From: UBA668 sp040081465
GTDB taxonomy: Bacteria; Actinomycetota; Acidimicrobiia; Acidimicrobiales; Ilumatobacteraceae
Assembly: GCA_040081465.1 (NCBI GenBank)
Contig: JBEBGL010000018.1
Span: 1 to 41,323 of the forward strand
Direction of reading: 5' to 3'
DNA: 41,323 nucleotides
Shown: positions 1-7,219 of the stretch, piece by piece
Layout of the letters: the number at the start of each line of letters is the position of its first letter
Position numbering within the stretch: the stretch's first letter is position 1
Notes under the pieces: model-generated
Told to the model about the DNA's origin: nothing
Databases searched by the model: none
What the model saw: only the letters and a program-made list of their open reading frames with translations
Program-made: the position numbers and the translations under genes

Positions 1-1017
1 GTCGACGCACGTCACCGCTTGCGGGTTGAGATCGAAGCCGGCGGCGACTTCACCGACGCGACTCATCGTCATCGCCTGCACACCATCCATTAGCGACTGT
101 GGGAACGCCTGCGTGGATACGTCTGTCAGCTGATTCGCCCATTCCGGAAACAGCAGCGACGGGCTGTAGCCCTGTTGTTCCGCGCTGGCGAGAAAGTTAG
201 TGACGCTGCTCGAGCCGACCATCAGGATTGCCAAGTCGGCACCGTCGGCCATGAACCGTTGCACAACGATCTGGTCTTGCGGACTACCGATGCCCTCGCC
301 ATCGGATGGCAGATCGGAAGCGATCTCAACGCCGATCTCGGCCAGCGCAGCGACGAACGCGTCGTGCGCTTCTTCCGAGCGCGTGTCCCAGTAGAGGCCA
401 ATGCTCTTTCCGTCGAACGCCCCGTTCGCATCTGCCCACTTGACGAAGAACTCCATCACCTGCGACTGGTCGGCGCGCACGGTGAACAGCCACGGCGCGC
501 CGAGTTCGTAGTCAGACCGAGTCAGTCCCGAGCTGTCGATAACGGGAATGCCGTAACGCTCGGTGAGACACTTCGCGCCGATGGGAAAGTCGCGACTGGA
601 AATCACGGCGAACACTTCTTCGTCTTGCGCGAATCGCGTACACACACCGAGCTGGTCCTCAGGACTCAAGTGGTTGAACTCGGCATAGACGAACTCGAGA
701 TCGACTCCGTTGAGCGGCAACATTCCATCGCGTCGCCACGCTTCGATAACTGCCGCCGCCTGCAGCTCTACCTCGCCGATCGAGAACTTGTCGTTGAGGA
801 CGGCGAAGGCGCCGACGTCTTGGTACGCAAACCCGATCTTGAGCGTCTGGCGAACTTCCGCCGGGTCGGTCGCGACTGTCGAAGAACCGCCGTCGGCGCT
901 GGTGGCAACGGTCGAGGTGGCCGTTGTGTTGCCCGCCTCCGGCTTGTCGTCGCCACCACACGCTGGCACGATCGATGCCAGCAGGGCTATTACTGCAACT
1001 TGGGACTTTCGATTCAC
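1..1017 (-). CDS. ABC-type substrate-binding lipoprotein (periplasmic binding protein type I fold), 3' end cut by window
   Basis: Reading in from a GTG at 1017, the frame stays open to base 1, giving 339 residues without a stop, so the C-terminus lies outside the window. The N-terminus is a lipoprotein signal: a short basic n-region (NRK), a hydrophobic stretch, then a VPAC lipobox with Cys20 followed by GGDD and a Thr/Ser/Ala-rich linker. The mature part reads like branched-chain-amino-acid/amide-type binding proteins: KIGFAYQDVG near the start, a region ending DSSGLTRSDYELGAPW, then KSIGLYWD. It should be anchored outside the membrane and pass a small solute to an ABC permease that is not in view. 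A run of Gs (gggggtc) lies just upstream of the GTG. The ligand cannot be read from sequence. It diverges from a Fe/2OG dioxygenase. Confidence 0.85.
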   Translation of the reverse strand, partial: MNRKSQVAVIALLASIVPACGGDDKPEAGNTTATSTVATSADGGSSTVATDPAEVRQTLKIGFAYQDVGAFAVLNDKFSIGEVELQAAAVIEAWRRDGMLPLNGVDLEFVYAEFNHLSPEDQLGVCTRFAQDEEVFAVISSRDFPIGAKCLTERYGIPVIDSSGLTRSDYELGAPWLFTVRADQSQVMEFFVKWADANGAFDGKSIGLYWDTRSEEAHDAFVAALAEIGVEIASDLPSDGEGIGSPQDQIVVQRFMADGADLAILMVGSSSVTNFLASAEQQGYSPSLLFPEWANQLTDVSTQAFPQSLMDGVQAMTMSRVGEVAAGFDLNPQAVTCVD

Positions 1018-1036
1018 GTCGACCCCCGTTGTCCTA

Positions 1037-1052
1037 ATTCAGTATGCTGAAT
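1037..1052. promoter_or_regulatory. Perfect 6-bp-arm palindrome in divergent intergenic region, candidate operator with embedded -10
   Basis: ATTCAG-TATG-CTGAAT has perfect 6-bp arms around a 4-bp centre. It sits midway between the divergent starts at 1017 and 1095. TATGCT at 1043-1048 would serve as a -10 for the dioxygenase, so a bound regulator would block it. The operator role is inferred. Confidence 0.4.
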
Positions 1053-1094
1053 ATAGCGCAGGGGGCAAGGCACCAAATCCGAGGAGGCTGAGCA

Positions 1095-1946
1095 ATGTCG
1101 TCGAAAAGCACCACAACTCTCAAGGTTCGTGCCGTCACCGGTTCAGTGGGCGTCGAAGTGTCGGGCGTCAACCTGAACGATGAATTCGACGACGATGTCG
1201 CCGATCAACTTCGTGATGCGCTGTACAACAACTGCGTTCTCGTCGTTCGCGATCAGTTTCTGACGTCGGAGGCCCAACTGCGGCTGTCGAGAATCTTCGG
1301 CGACCCGTTCATGCCGAGCTACTACCGCAAGAACACGGTGGAAGGTTTCCCCGACATCGCGGTGGTGCCCAACTTCGGCAAGGCGAAAGCTCCGGCCGAG
1401 GGGTGGCACACAGACTGGTCGCACATGACGGTGCCGCCGACTGTGTCGGTCGCGATCCCGACCGTGCTCGCGTCGAAGGGCGGCGACACGATGTTCTCGA
1501 ACCAGTACGAGTCGTTCAATCGGTTGTCCGACGGCATGAAGAAATTCCTCGCCGGCAAGCGCGCGAAGTTCATCGGCACGCGTCCGATTGGCGAGGATCA
1601 GAAGGTTGTGACCGGCGATGATCTGACGGCCAAGGCGAAGCGCGAAGACGTCGTGAACTTCCACCCGATCACGCCGGTACACCCGGGCACTGGTCGCACC
1701 GCGCTGTACTTAAACCGACCAGGCAGTTCGATGGTCGAGATCGAAGGCATGACACCCGCCGAGAGTTTCCCGATTCTCGACTTCCTCTACACGCAGTCGA
1801 TCAATCCCGACAACGTGTATCGCCACACCTGGGCACCAGGCGACATCGTCTGTTGGGACAACCGCTGTGCAATGCACTACGGCGTTCACGACTACGGCGA
1901 CGAAGAGCGCACCCTGCATCGCGTCACCGTCGGCGGCGTCATCTAG
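1095..1946 (+). CDS. TauD/TfdA-family Fe(II)/2-oxoglutarate-dependent dioxygenase
   Basis: This 283-residue protein matches the usual length of the TauD/TfdA family. It has the Fe-binding HxD motif in GWHTDWSH (about residues 102-109). The distal part RHTWAPGDIVCWDNRCAMH carries the conserved W-x-PGD-x-x-x-WDNR-x-x-x-H block with the last Fe-binding His, followed by the R of RTLHRVTV, which would bind 2-oxoglutarate. The family couples 2-oxoglutarate decarboxylation to hydroxylation of a substrate such as taurine, alkyl sulfates or aryloxyacids. The substrate here is unknown. A good Shine-Dalgarno (GAGGAGG) lies about 8 nt before the ATG. It diverges from the binding-protein gene, which could supply its substrate. 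Confidence 0.92.
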   Translation: MSSKSTTTLKVRAVTGSVGVEVSGVNLNDEFDDDVADQLRDALYNNCVLVVRDQFLTSEAQLRLSRIFGDPFMPSYYRKNTVEGFPDIAVVPNFGKAKAPAEGWHTDWSHMTVPPTVSVAIPTVLASKGGDTMFSNQYESFNRLSDGMKKFLAGKRAKFIGTRPIGEDQKVVTGDDLTAKAKREDVVNFHPITPVHPGTGRTALYLNRPGSSMVEIEGMTPAESFPILDFLYTQSINPDNVYRHTWAPGDIVCWDNRCAMHYGVHDYGDEERTLHRVTVGGVI

Positions 1947-1980
1947 CGCGACGACCCGTTGGTCCCGAGGCCGATGACCT

Positions 1981-2031
1981 CTCGAAGTCACAACCATTCC
2001 ACCTCGCGAGTGGATTCTCTGCGACTTCGAG
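1981..2031. terminator. Inverted repeat between convergent genes, possible bidirectional terminator
   Basis: CTCGAAGTC (1981-1989) and GACTTCGAG (2023-2031) form perfect 9-bp arms around a 33-nt loop that itself contains the palindrome CTCGCGAG. It lies between the convergent dioxygenase and beta-propeller genes. There is no T tract, so it is not a textbook intrinsic terminator. Confidence 0.4.
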
Positions 2032-2042
2032 GGTTAGGCGAC

Positions 2043-3137
2043 TTAGACGAAGCGGGTGAAGTGGATTGGGGGCAGGTTCGCCGACACTGTCGTCCAACTT
2101 TCACCCGCGTCTTCGCTGATCCACAACGAACCTGTCGTTGAACCCATCGCCAACGTTTCGCCGGTCGCGTCGACTTCGAGTGAGTGGCGGTAGATCAAGT
2201 CGTATGCGTGTTCCGAAGGCAGACCTTTGCCGAACACCTGGAAGCTCTTGCCGCCGTCAGTCGTGCGACTAACTACCAACTTGCCATCGACGGGTACGCG
2301 CGTCTCGTCCTTGATTGCCGGAACGAACCAGGCAGTCTCGGGATCAGTCGGATGCGCAGCTACCGCGAACCCGAACACAGCCGGCGGACGCTCGGTGATC
2401 TCTGTCCAGTTGCGGCCGCCATCGATAGAACGAAAGACGCCGTTGTGATGCTGGTTCCACACCACGTCGGGCGCGCCAACGCAACGCGCCACGCGATGCG
2501 GGTCTTGCACGATCGGCGTGTACTCCTCACCGGGCGGCATGTACTCATTGCGCATGCCGTGCGTCGGCGCCCACGTCGCGCCCGCGTCCTCTGTAATCCA
2601 TGCGCCACCACACGAGATCGCAATCAGCACGGTGTCGGGCGAACGCGGGTCGACGCTGATGCTGTGGATGCCGGGAAAGTCGTAGCCGCCACCGAACCAT
2701 TGCGTGCGCTCGGGCATGTCCCACAGCGAACGAACAAGTTCCCACGATGCGCCGCTATCACCCGAGCGGAACAAGCCGCCAGGAACCGTCCCGCACCAGA
2801 GTTCGCCTGGTCGCGTCGTCGGCCCGTTCTCGAGCGTCCACAACAATTGCACTGCCCAGGGCCATGGCTCTTGCGTCATCGGCGAAACGTCGGTGGCATC
2901 TGCCGGACGCTCGGGAAACGCGGGTGCGCCAACCTCGACGAACTTCCCGCCCGGCTCGCGCCGCCAAATGTGCGAACCGAAGTGACCCGTCCCAAGCGCG
3001 GCGATCGTGGCGCCGTCACGACCAACGACGCCGGCCGTTACTGGCTCGCCGAGAAAACTGACCTTGTCGATTTCCCAGCCCTTACGACCGCGCTCAAGCT
3101 CGAACAGTCCCTTGCGCGTACCCACTAACAACGTCAT
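2043..3137 (-). CDS. BNR/sialidase-type beta-propeller protein (WD40/YVTN/BNR-like)
   Basis: The 364-residue protein is built of repeated blades with BNR/Asp-box-like segments: SGDSGASWELV, TEDAGATWAPTHG, SIDGGRNWTEI, TTDGGKSFQVFG, SEDAGESWTTVS. These are typical of the sialidase/sortilin propeller superfamily, where the S-x-D-x-G-x-x-W loops fix blade structure and do not prove glycosidase activity. No signal peptide is visible, so it is probably cytoplasmic. The start at 3137 is preferred because AGGAGG (3144-3149) lies 6 nt before it. The ATG at 3143 abuts that Shine-Dalgarno and overlaps the upstream stop as ATGA. It follows a MoaD/ThiS-like gene in the same operon. Hypothetical function; the propeller fold is fairly certain. 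Confidence 0.85.
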   Translation of the reverse strand: MTLLVGTRKGLFELERGRKGWEIDKVSFLGEPVTAGVVGRDGATIAALGTGHFGSHIWRREPGGKFVEVGAPAFPERPADATDVSPMTQEPWPWAVQLLWTLENGPTTRPGELWCGTVPGGLFRSGDSGASWELVRSLWDMPERTQWFGGGYDFPGIHSISVDPRSPDTVLIAISCGGAWITEDAGATWAPTHGMRNEYMPPGEEYTPIVQDPHRVARCVGAPDVVWNQHHNGVFRSIDGGRNWTEITERPPAVFGFAVAAHPTDPETAWFVPAIKDETRVPVDGKLVVSRTTDGGKSFQVFGKGLPSEHAYDLIYRHSLEVDATGETLAMGSTTGSLWISEDAGESWTTVSANLPPIHFTRFV

Positions 3138-3139
3138 CG

Positions 3140-3409
3140 TCATCCTCCTGATAGGGCTTGCATCACGGTGATCTCGGTCGTTGAGTCGACCGGATCGGAT
3201 TGTGCGGTTGGGTCGGTTAGTTGCTCGGACCCTACGAACACCGCGACGTGTCGGCGGATCCTGGATTGTTCGTCCAGTACGTACGACCGCACTTGCGGGT
3301 GCGCTTCAAAGTACGCCGCTAAACATTCCGCGACAGTTGAGCCTCCGACCGTCGCAGCCGGGCAGTCGACGTGGCGCCGAAGGTTGGCGGTGAAGGAAAT
3401 CGTCGGCAT
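3140..3409 (-). CDS. MoaD/ThiS-family ubiquitin-like small protein
   Basis: An 89-residue protein starting MPTISFTANLRRHVDCP and ending VMQALSGG. The size, beta-grasp-like pattern (VAVFVGSEQL, then TEITVMQALSGG) and C-terminal Gly-Gly are those of MoaD/ThiS sulfur carriers, which are adenylated and thiocarboxylated on the last Gly by an E1-like MoeB/ThiF enzyme. No MoaE, ThiG, MoeB or JAMM protease gene is in the window. The stop overlaps the next gene's first ATG by 4 bp, so it is co-translated with the beta-propeller. No Shine-Dalgarno is seen. A TAGGCT hexamer ends 7 nt before the ATG, suggesting a leaderless transcript. The role is unknown: sulfur carrier or protein modifier. Confidence 0.85.
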   Translation of the reverse strand: MPTISFTANLRRHVDCPAATVGGSTVAECLAAYFEAHPQVRSYVLDEQSRIRRHVAVFVGSEQLTDPTAQSDPVDSTTEITVMQALSGG

Positions 3410-3416
3410 CGGGGTG

Positions 3417-3422
3417 AGCCTA
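3417..3422 (-). promoter_or_regulatory. Candidate leaderless -10 (TAGGCT) for MoaD/ThiS-like gene
   Basis: On the minus strand TAGGCT is followed by 7 nt and then the ATG at 3409, so transcription would start at or beside the start codon. The same hexamer precedes gatC and ilvD. Confidence 0.5.
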
Positions 3423-3444
3423 ATCCGACATTTTTTCCTGGGGT

Positions 3445-3450
3445 TACTGT
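3445..3450 (+). promoter_or_regulatory. Candidate leaderless -10 (TACTGT) for cupin gene
   Basis: TACTGT, then 7 nt, then the ATG at 3458. It faces away from the TAGGCT at 3417-3422 with 22 bp between them, so each promoter's -35 zone touches the other's -10. Confidence 0.5.
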
Positions 3451-3457
3451 CACCTAT

Positions 3458-3760
3458 ATGGACAACGACAACGTCAGTCAGCTAATGGCAGTACCGACTG
3501 TGCAGATCGACAACGACCGCGTGATCGTCACCGAATGGCGTTTCGCGCCTGGCGCCGAGACCGGATGGCACCGCCACGCGCACGACTACGTCGTCGTTCC
3601 TCTTGCCGACGGCAAGCTGCGCATCACAGGCCTTGACGGCCAGACGACTGAGGCTGCATTGAGGCACGGCGTGTCCTACACGCGCGCTGCCGGAGTCGAA
3701 CACAACGTCATCAATGCGAACGCGTTCGAGTTCGCCTTCGTCGAGGTCGAACTGCGTTGA
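3458..3760 (+). CDS. Small cupin-domain protein
   Basis: A 100-residue single-domain cupin. It has the first cupin motif as WRFAPGAETGWHRHAHDYVV (a GxxxxxHxH-type metal site) and a second as GVEHNVINAN with its His. Such proteins bind a metal or small ligand in a beta-barrel and act as sensors or minor enzymes. The specific role is not evident. The ATG at 3458 is chosen because an upstream in-frame start would run into the divergent MoaD/ThiS gene, and because a -10-like TACTGT lies 7 nt before it. Its stop overlaps the following TTG start (TTGA), so it is probably translated together with the membrane protein downstream. Confidence 0.8.
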   Translation: MDNDNVSQLMAVPTVQIDNDRVIVTEWRFAPGAETGWHRHAHDYVVVPLADGKLRITGLDGQTTEAALRHGVSYTRAAGVEHNVINANAFEFAFVEVELR

Positions 3761-4515
3761 CGAACGGCCCAGCGACCGACGCGGTTCGGCCCTCTGCCTT
3801 TCGGGTCTGGCGTGATTGTGTCCTTGAGCGGATGCGCGTGCTGATCGTTGCGGGTGTCACGACCGGCGTACTCGTCGCGGGCATCGTCAACCGGTTGGCG
3901 ATGCTCTTGTTGCGGGTCACCTCGCCCGAGCGTGTGAACGGTCTGCAGAGCGACGACGACTTCACTATCGGTGAATTCACGCTTGCCGGTACATACAACT
4001 TGATGGTGCTCGGTGCTGTCGTCGGTCTAATCGGATTCGCCGTCTATCGACTGGTTCGGCCGTGGTTGATCGGCCCGCATTGGTTTCGGCGACTGACGAT
4101 CGGCGTTGCCGCAGGAGTAGTGGGTGGCTCGATGTTGGTTCACGCCGACGGCATCGACTTCACCGTGCTGAAACCGAAGTGGCTGGCGATCGGCCTGTTC
4201 GTCGCCCTGCCGGCGCTGTTTGCGGTCACGATGGGCGCGATGGTCGATTCGGTAGAGCGCCCCGACTCTTGGACAGCCCGCGGTCATTGGCGGTGGCTGC
4301 TCCCAGTCGTTGTGCTTGCGATTGTCCCGTTTACGATTGTGTTTCTCGCATTCGCGTTGGTGCCCATCGGCATCTGGGCGTTGGGCGGCCAAGCCGATCT
4401 TCCGGCCGAGATTCGCAAGGTGCGCTGGCTTCCAAACGTGGTGCGCGCTGCATGGCTGTCGATCGCGTTGCTCGGACTTGCTGCGCTGATTAACGACGTA
4501 AACGCCCTGAGCTGA
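3757..4515 (+). CDS. Multi-pass membrane protein of unknown function
   Basis: A 252-residue protein with about five hydrophobic segments: VLIVAGVTTGVLVAGIV, YNLMVLGAVVGLIGFAVY, LTIGVAAGVVGGSML, WLAIGLFVALPALFAVTMGAMV and WLLPVVVLAIVPFTIVFLAFALVPIGIW, with a last weak one near WLSIALLGLAALI. I do not recognise the family. The TTG start at 3757 overlaps the stop of the cupin gene (TTGA), a coupling arrangement used again at 16422. The two products may act together, for example as a cytoplasmic sensor with a membrane partner, but that is a guess. Confidence 0.75.
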   Translation: MTNGPATDAVRPSAFRVWRDCVLERMRVLIVAGVTTGVLVAGIVNRLAMLLLRVTSPERVNGLQSDDDFTIGEFTLAGTYNLMVLGAVVGLIGFAVYRLVRPWLIGPHWFRRLTIGVAAGVVGGSMLVHADGIDFTVLKPKWLAIGLFVALPALFAVTMGAMVDSVERPDSWTARGHWRWLLPVVVLAIVPFTIVFLAFALVPIGIWALGGQADLPAEIRKVRWLPNVVRAAWLSIALLGLAALINDVNALS

Positions 4516-4521
4516 GTCGCC

Positions 4522-4527
4522 TAGCAT
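4522..4527 (+). promoter_or_regulatory. Candidate leaderless -10 (TAGCAT) for universal stress protein gene
   Basis: TAGCAT is followed by 8 nt and the ATG at 4536. It lies in the 20-bp gap after the membrane-protein stop, and no Shine-Dalgarno is present. Confidence 0.45.
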
Positions 4528-4535
4528 CGCGACTC

Positions 4536-4958
4536 ATGAACAGACCCATCGTCGTCGGTGTCGACCAAAGCGAGACCGCGCGACGCGCAGTTCTCAGGGC
4601 AGCCGAGATCGCGTCAGCGCTCAACGCACCGTTGCACCTCGTTATGGCCGCTAGCCCGGGCCGCGCCGATGGCATGGCGACGGAGACTGGGCATCGCGTC
4701 GACTGGTTGGCGGGTGCAGAACAATTTCTCGACTCGTTGTCAGGCGAGCTCTCAGTTTCGAGTGTCACTCATGCCGTCGTCGCAGACGACCCCGCAGCCG
4801 CGATGTGCGATGAGGCCGAGCGAGTCGACGCGCAGATGATCGTGGTCGGAAATCGCCGCGTTCAGGGGATCGCGAGGGTGCTCGGCGCGATCGCTACCGA
4901 TGTTGCGCGTAGAGCGTCGTGCGACGTTCTCATCAGCGACACCACCAGCGACGCATGA
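4536..4958 (+). CDS. Universal stress protein (UspA family)
   Basis: A 140-residue single Usp domain. It opens IVVGVDQSETARRAVLRAAEIA, with the early Asp used in nucleotide binding, and later has AQMIVVGNRRVQGIARVLGAIATDV, which corresponds to the ATP-binding G-2x-G-9x-G(S/T) loop of the family. The loop is imperfect: the usual second Gly and final Ser are replaced, so ATP binding is uncertain. It ends with CDVLISD. Usp proteins are cytoplasmic dimers linked to stress and dormancy. The stop overlaps the ATG of the next gene (ATGA). Confidence 0.88.
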   Translation: MNRPIVVGVDQSETARRAVLRAAEIASALNAPLHLVMAASPGRADGMATETGHRVDWLAGAEQFLDSLSGELSVSSVTHAVVADDPAAAMCDEAERVDAQMIVVGNRRVQGIARVLGAIATDVARRASCDVLISDTTSDA

Positions 4959-5902
4959 CCGACTCCGCCGATCCGCGTTTCGAGCCTCGGTATCAAGAGA
5001 TCGCGACCTTCATGCGCGCGCCGCATGTGCCCAGCATGGATGGCGTCGATATCGCGATGTACGGAATCCCGTACGACGGCGGTGTAACCAACCGCCCTGG
5101 TGCGCGTCACGGACCGCGTGAGATTCGCAATCAGTCATCGATAAACCGCGCCATGAATCACGCGACGCGTGTCAGCCCGTTTGAACTTGCTCGTGTTGCC
5201 GATGTTGGCGACGTGAGGTTCGCCGAAGTGTTCGACATCGCCGCCGTCAACCGCGACATCGAAGCGTTTGTGCGCAGGATTGTTGCGGCTGGTGCGATGC
5301 CGTTGGCCGCTGGCGGAGACCACTCGGTGACCTATCCAATCTTCCGTGCGATCGCATCGCGTGAAGCACCCATCGGAATGATCCACATCGATGCGCACAC
5401 CGACACTTGGGGGCCGTTCAAGGGTTCGAAGTTTCATCACGGCGCACCATTTCGTCTGGCCGTTGAGGATGGCGTGCTCGATCCGCACCGCACTATCCAG
5501 ATCGGTATCCGTGGTGGCCAGAACAGCACCGACACCTGGGACTACTCCCGCAACGCCGGGATGCGCGTCGTCTTCATCGAGGAGTTCGAAGATCTGGGCG
5601 TCGACGGTGTGATCGCGGAAGCCCGACGAATTGTCGGCGACGGGCCTACTTACATCACGTTCGACGTAGACGGACTCGACCCTGTTTACGCGCCGGGCAC
5701 CGGAACGCCCGAGCCTGGTGGGATTACGACGCGCGAGGCGCTACGCATGCTGCGCGGGTTCCGGAACCTCAACCTTGTGGGTGCCGACGTCGTTGAAGTG
5801 TCGCCACCCTTCGATCCTTCGGGCAACACCGCACTAGTCGGCGCGACCATCATGTTCGAATTGCTATGCCTTCTCGCGGAGGTTCGAGCCGACGCCTTGT
5901 AG
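4955..5902 (+). CDS. Agmatinase-family ureohydrolase (Mn-dependent amidinohydrolase)
   Basis: A 315-residue arginase/agmatinase-fold enzyme with all metal motifs intact: GGDHS (120-124), DAHTD (146-150) and FDVDGLDP (236-243), which hold two Mn ions that activate water to release urea from a guanidino substrate. The flanking GSKFHHGAPFRLAVEDG is close to agmatinase and guanidinobutyrase proteins. The substrate (agmatine, guanidinobutyrate or a related compound) cannot be settled from sequence. The start at 4955 overlaps the upstream stop as ATGA, which is preferred over a longer in-frame start inside the stress-protein gene. Likely role: nitrogen or polyamine metabolism in the cytoplasm. Confidence 0.92.
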   Translation: MTDSADPRFEPRYQEIATFMRAPHVPSMDGVDIAMYGIPYDGGVTNRPGARHGPREIRNQSSINRAMNHATRVSPFELARVADVGDVRFAEVFDIAAVNRDIEAFVRRIVAAGAMPLAAGGDHSVTYPIFRAIASREAPIGMIHIDAHTDTWGPFKGSKFHHGAPFRLAVEDGVLDPHRTIQIGIRGGQNSTDTWDYSRNAGMRVVFIEEFEDLGVDGVIAEARRIVGDGPTYITFDVDGLDPVYAPGTGTPEPGGITTREALRMLRGFRNLNLVGADVVEVSPPFDPSGNTALVGATIMFELLCLLAEVRADAL

Positions 5903-5905
5903 CGT
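5900..5905 (+). promoter_or_regulatory. Candidate leaderless -10 (TAGCGT) for DUF2231 gene
   Basis: TAGCGT, 7 nt, then the ATG at 5913. Its first three bases are the stop codon of the upstream gene, so part of the match is imposed by coding. Confidence 0.35.
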
Positions 5906-5912
5906 CAACAGT

Positions 5913-6401
5913 ATGGAAATTGACCAACTGTTTGGTCTGCCAGCACATCCCCTGCTCGTGCACATGCCAGTAGTACTGGTGCCCGCCGCAGCCTTGCTAG
6001 CAGTGGTGTTCGCGTTTCGCCCGGCCTGGCTCGATCGCTTTGGATGGGGCTTGGTGGCGCTTTCCGGCATCGGCGCACTCGGCGCAATTCTCGCAGCCGG
6101 AAGTGGTGAGGCTCTCGAAGAAACGGTGAAAGAGACTAGAGCGCTTGAAGAACACGCCGAGATGGGTGAAACCGCCCAGACGGTGGCCATTGTGTTCTTC
6201 TGCGTCGTGCTTGTCGTCGTCGTGCTTCGATACTTCGCAAAGCGGAAGGCCGCTAGCGGTGGCGTATGGGCATTGGTTTCTTCGAAGGCTGGCGCAATCA
6301 TGATCGCGGCTGCTCTCGTGCTCTCAGCCACCGCCGCGACTTACACAATTGTTGAAGCTGGTCACCAGGGCGCCAAGGCAACCTGGGAACCGAAGCCGTA
6401 G
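5913..6401 (+). CDS. DUF2231-type membrane protein
   Basis: A 162-residue protein starting MEIDQLFGLPAHPLLVHMP, with the HPLLVH motif that marks DUF2231 proteins. Four transmembrane segments are visible: VVLVPAAALLAVVFAF, GWGLVALSGIGALGAILAAGS, TVAIVFFCVVLVVVVLRYF and GAIMIAAALVLSATAATYTIV. An acidic loop (EALEETVKETRALEEHAEMGE) with a His lies between segments two and three. Paired His residues suggest that metal or haem binding is possible, but I cannot show it. The start is 10 bp after the ureohydrolase stop. Confidence 0.8.
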   Translation: MEIDQLFGLPAHPLLVHMPVVLVPAAALLAVVFAFRPAWLDRFGWGLVALSGIGALGAILAAGSGEALEETVKETRALEEHAEMGETAQTVAIVFFCVVLVVVVLRYFAKRKAASGGVWALVSSKAGAIMIAAALVLSATAATYTIVEAGHQGAKATWEPKP

Positions 6402-6413
6402 CTAGGTCTGCAC

Positions 6414-7214
6414 ATGGCATCGATCGGCCAACGACGCGCTCGCTTCCGCGAGCTACATGCATCGGGTACTTTCGTCATGCCCAATCCGTACGACATCGGA
6501 AGTGCTCGCCTGCTTGCGACGCTCGGGTTCGAGGCGCTCGCAACCACGAGTGCCGGTCATGCGGGCACGCTTGGTCGCCTCGACATGCAGATATCTCGTG
6601 ACGAGCTATTGCAGCACGTCGCGGAGATGACTGCCTGCGTCGATGTGCCATTCAACGTCGACTCAGAGCGCTGCTTCTCCGAAGATCTCGCGGGTGTCGC
6701 CGACACCGTGACCGCGCTCGCCGATGCAGGTGCTGCGGGTTGCAGTATCGAAGATTGGAATCCGGCCAAGCAGTGCATCGATGAGTTCGATGTCGCCGTG
6801 GCGCGAGTTCGCGCCGCAGCCGATGCCGCATCTGCGCACAACGTGTTGCTTACTGGGCGTTGCGAAAATCACCTGCACGGGATCAACGACCTCGACGACA
6901 CCATTCGCCGACTGTGCGCGTATCGCGATGCCGGTGCCGCGGCGGTCTACGCGCCAGGCCTCACCGACCTCGGTCAGATCGAGCGCGTGGTCACAACTGT
7001 GGCTGTTCCGGTCAACGTGTTACTGATGCCTGGAGGGCCAACGGTCGCGCAGCTTGCCAACATTGGCGTTCGGCGAATCTCGGTCGGCAGCACGCTGGCG
7101 CGGATCGCGCACGGTGCTGTCGTGAAGGCGGCGCAGCAGTTGCTGGCGGAAGGCACCGTCGACCCGGCATTGATGGTCGACGGCGCCTTGCTACGCCGAG
7201 CATTCGTTGACTGA
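6414..7214 (+). CDS. Isocitrate lyase/PEP mutase-family C-C lyase
   Basis: A 266-residue TIM-barrel protein of the PEP mutase/isocitrate lyase superfamily. Signs are FVMPNPYDIGSARLLATLGFEALATTSAG at the N-terminus, the Mg-site region NVDSERCF, GAAGCSIEDW, LLTGRCENH and VNVLLMPGGPTVAQLANIGVRRISVG near the C-terminus. It lacks the KKCGH loop of isocitrate lyases, so it is more likely an oxaloacetate decarboxylase-like, methylisocitrate-lyase-like or carboxyphosphonoenolpyruvate mutase-like enzyme acting on a 2-oxo or carboxy acid. There is no phosphonate pathway gene nearby. It ends only 5 bp from the convergent DUF4389 gene. Confidence 0.88.
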   Translation: MASIGQRRARFRELHASGTFVMPNPYDIGSARLLATLGFEALATTSAGHAGTLGRLDMQISRDELLQHVAEMTACVDVPFNVDSERCFSEDLAGVADTVTALADAGAAGCSIEDWNPAKQCIDEFDVAVARVRAAADAASAHNVLLTGRCENHLHGINDLDDTIRRLCAYRDAGAAAVYAPGLTDLGQIERVVTTVAVPVNVLLMPGGPTVAQLANIGVRRISVGSTLARIAHGAVVKAAQQLLAEGTVDPALMVDGALLRRAFVD

Positions 7215-7219
7215 CTAGA

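Noticed and set aside
175..1050. Long forward open frame opposite the substrate-binding gene
   Set aside because: Its translation is rich in Arg, His and Val with no domain. The reverse frame encodes a coherent lipoprotein with signal peptide and binding-protein motifs.
2184..3128. Forward open frame of about 314 codons opposite the beta-propeller gene
   Set aside because: Low-complexity Arg-rich translation; the reverse frame has clear BNR repeats and a good Shine-Dalgarno.
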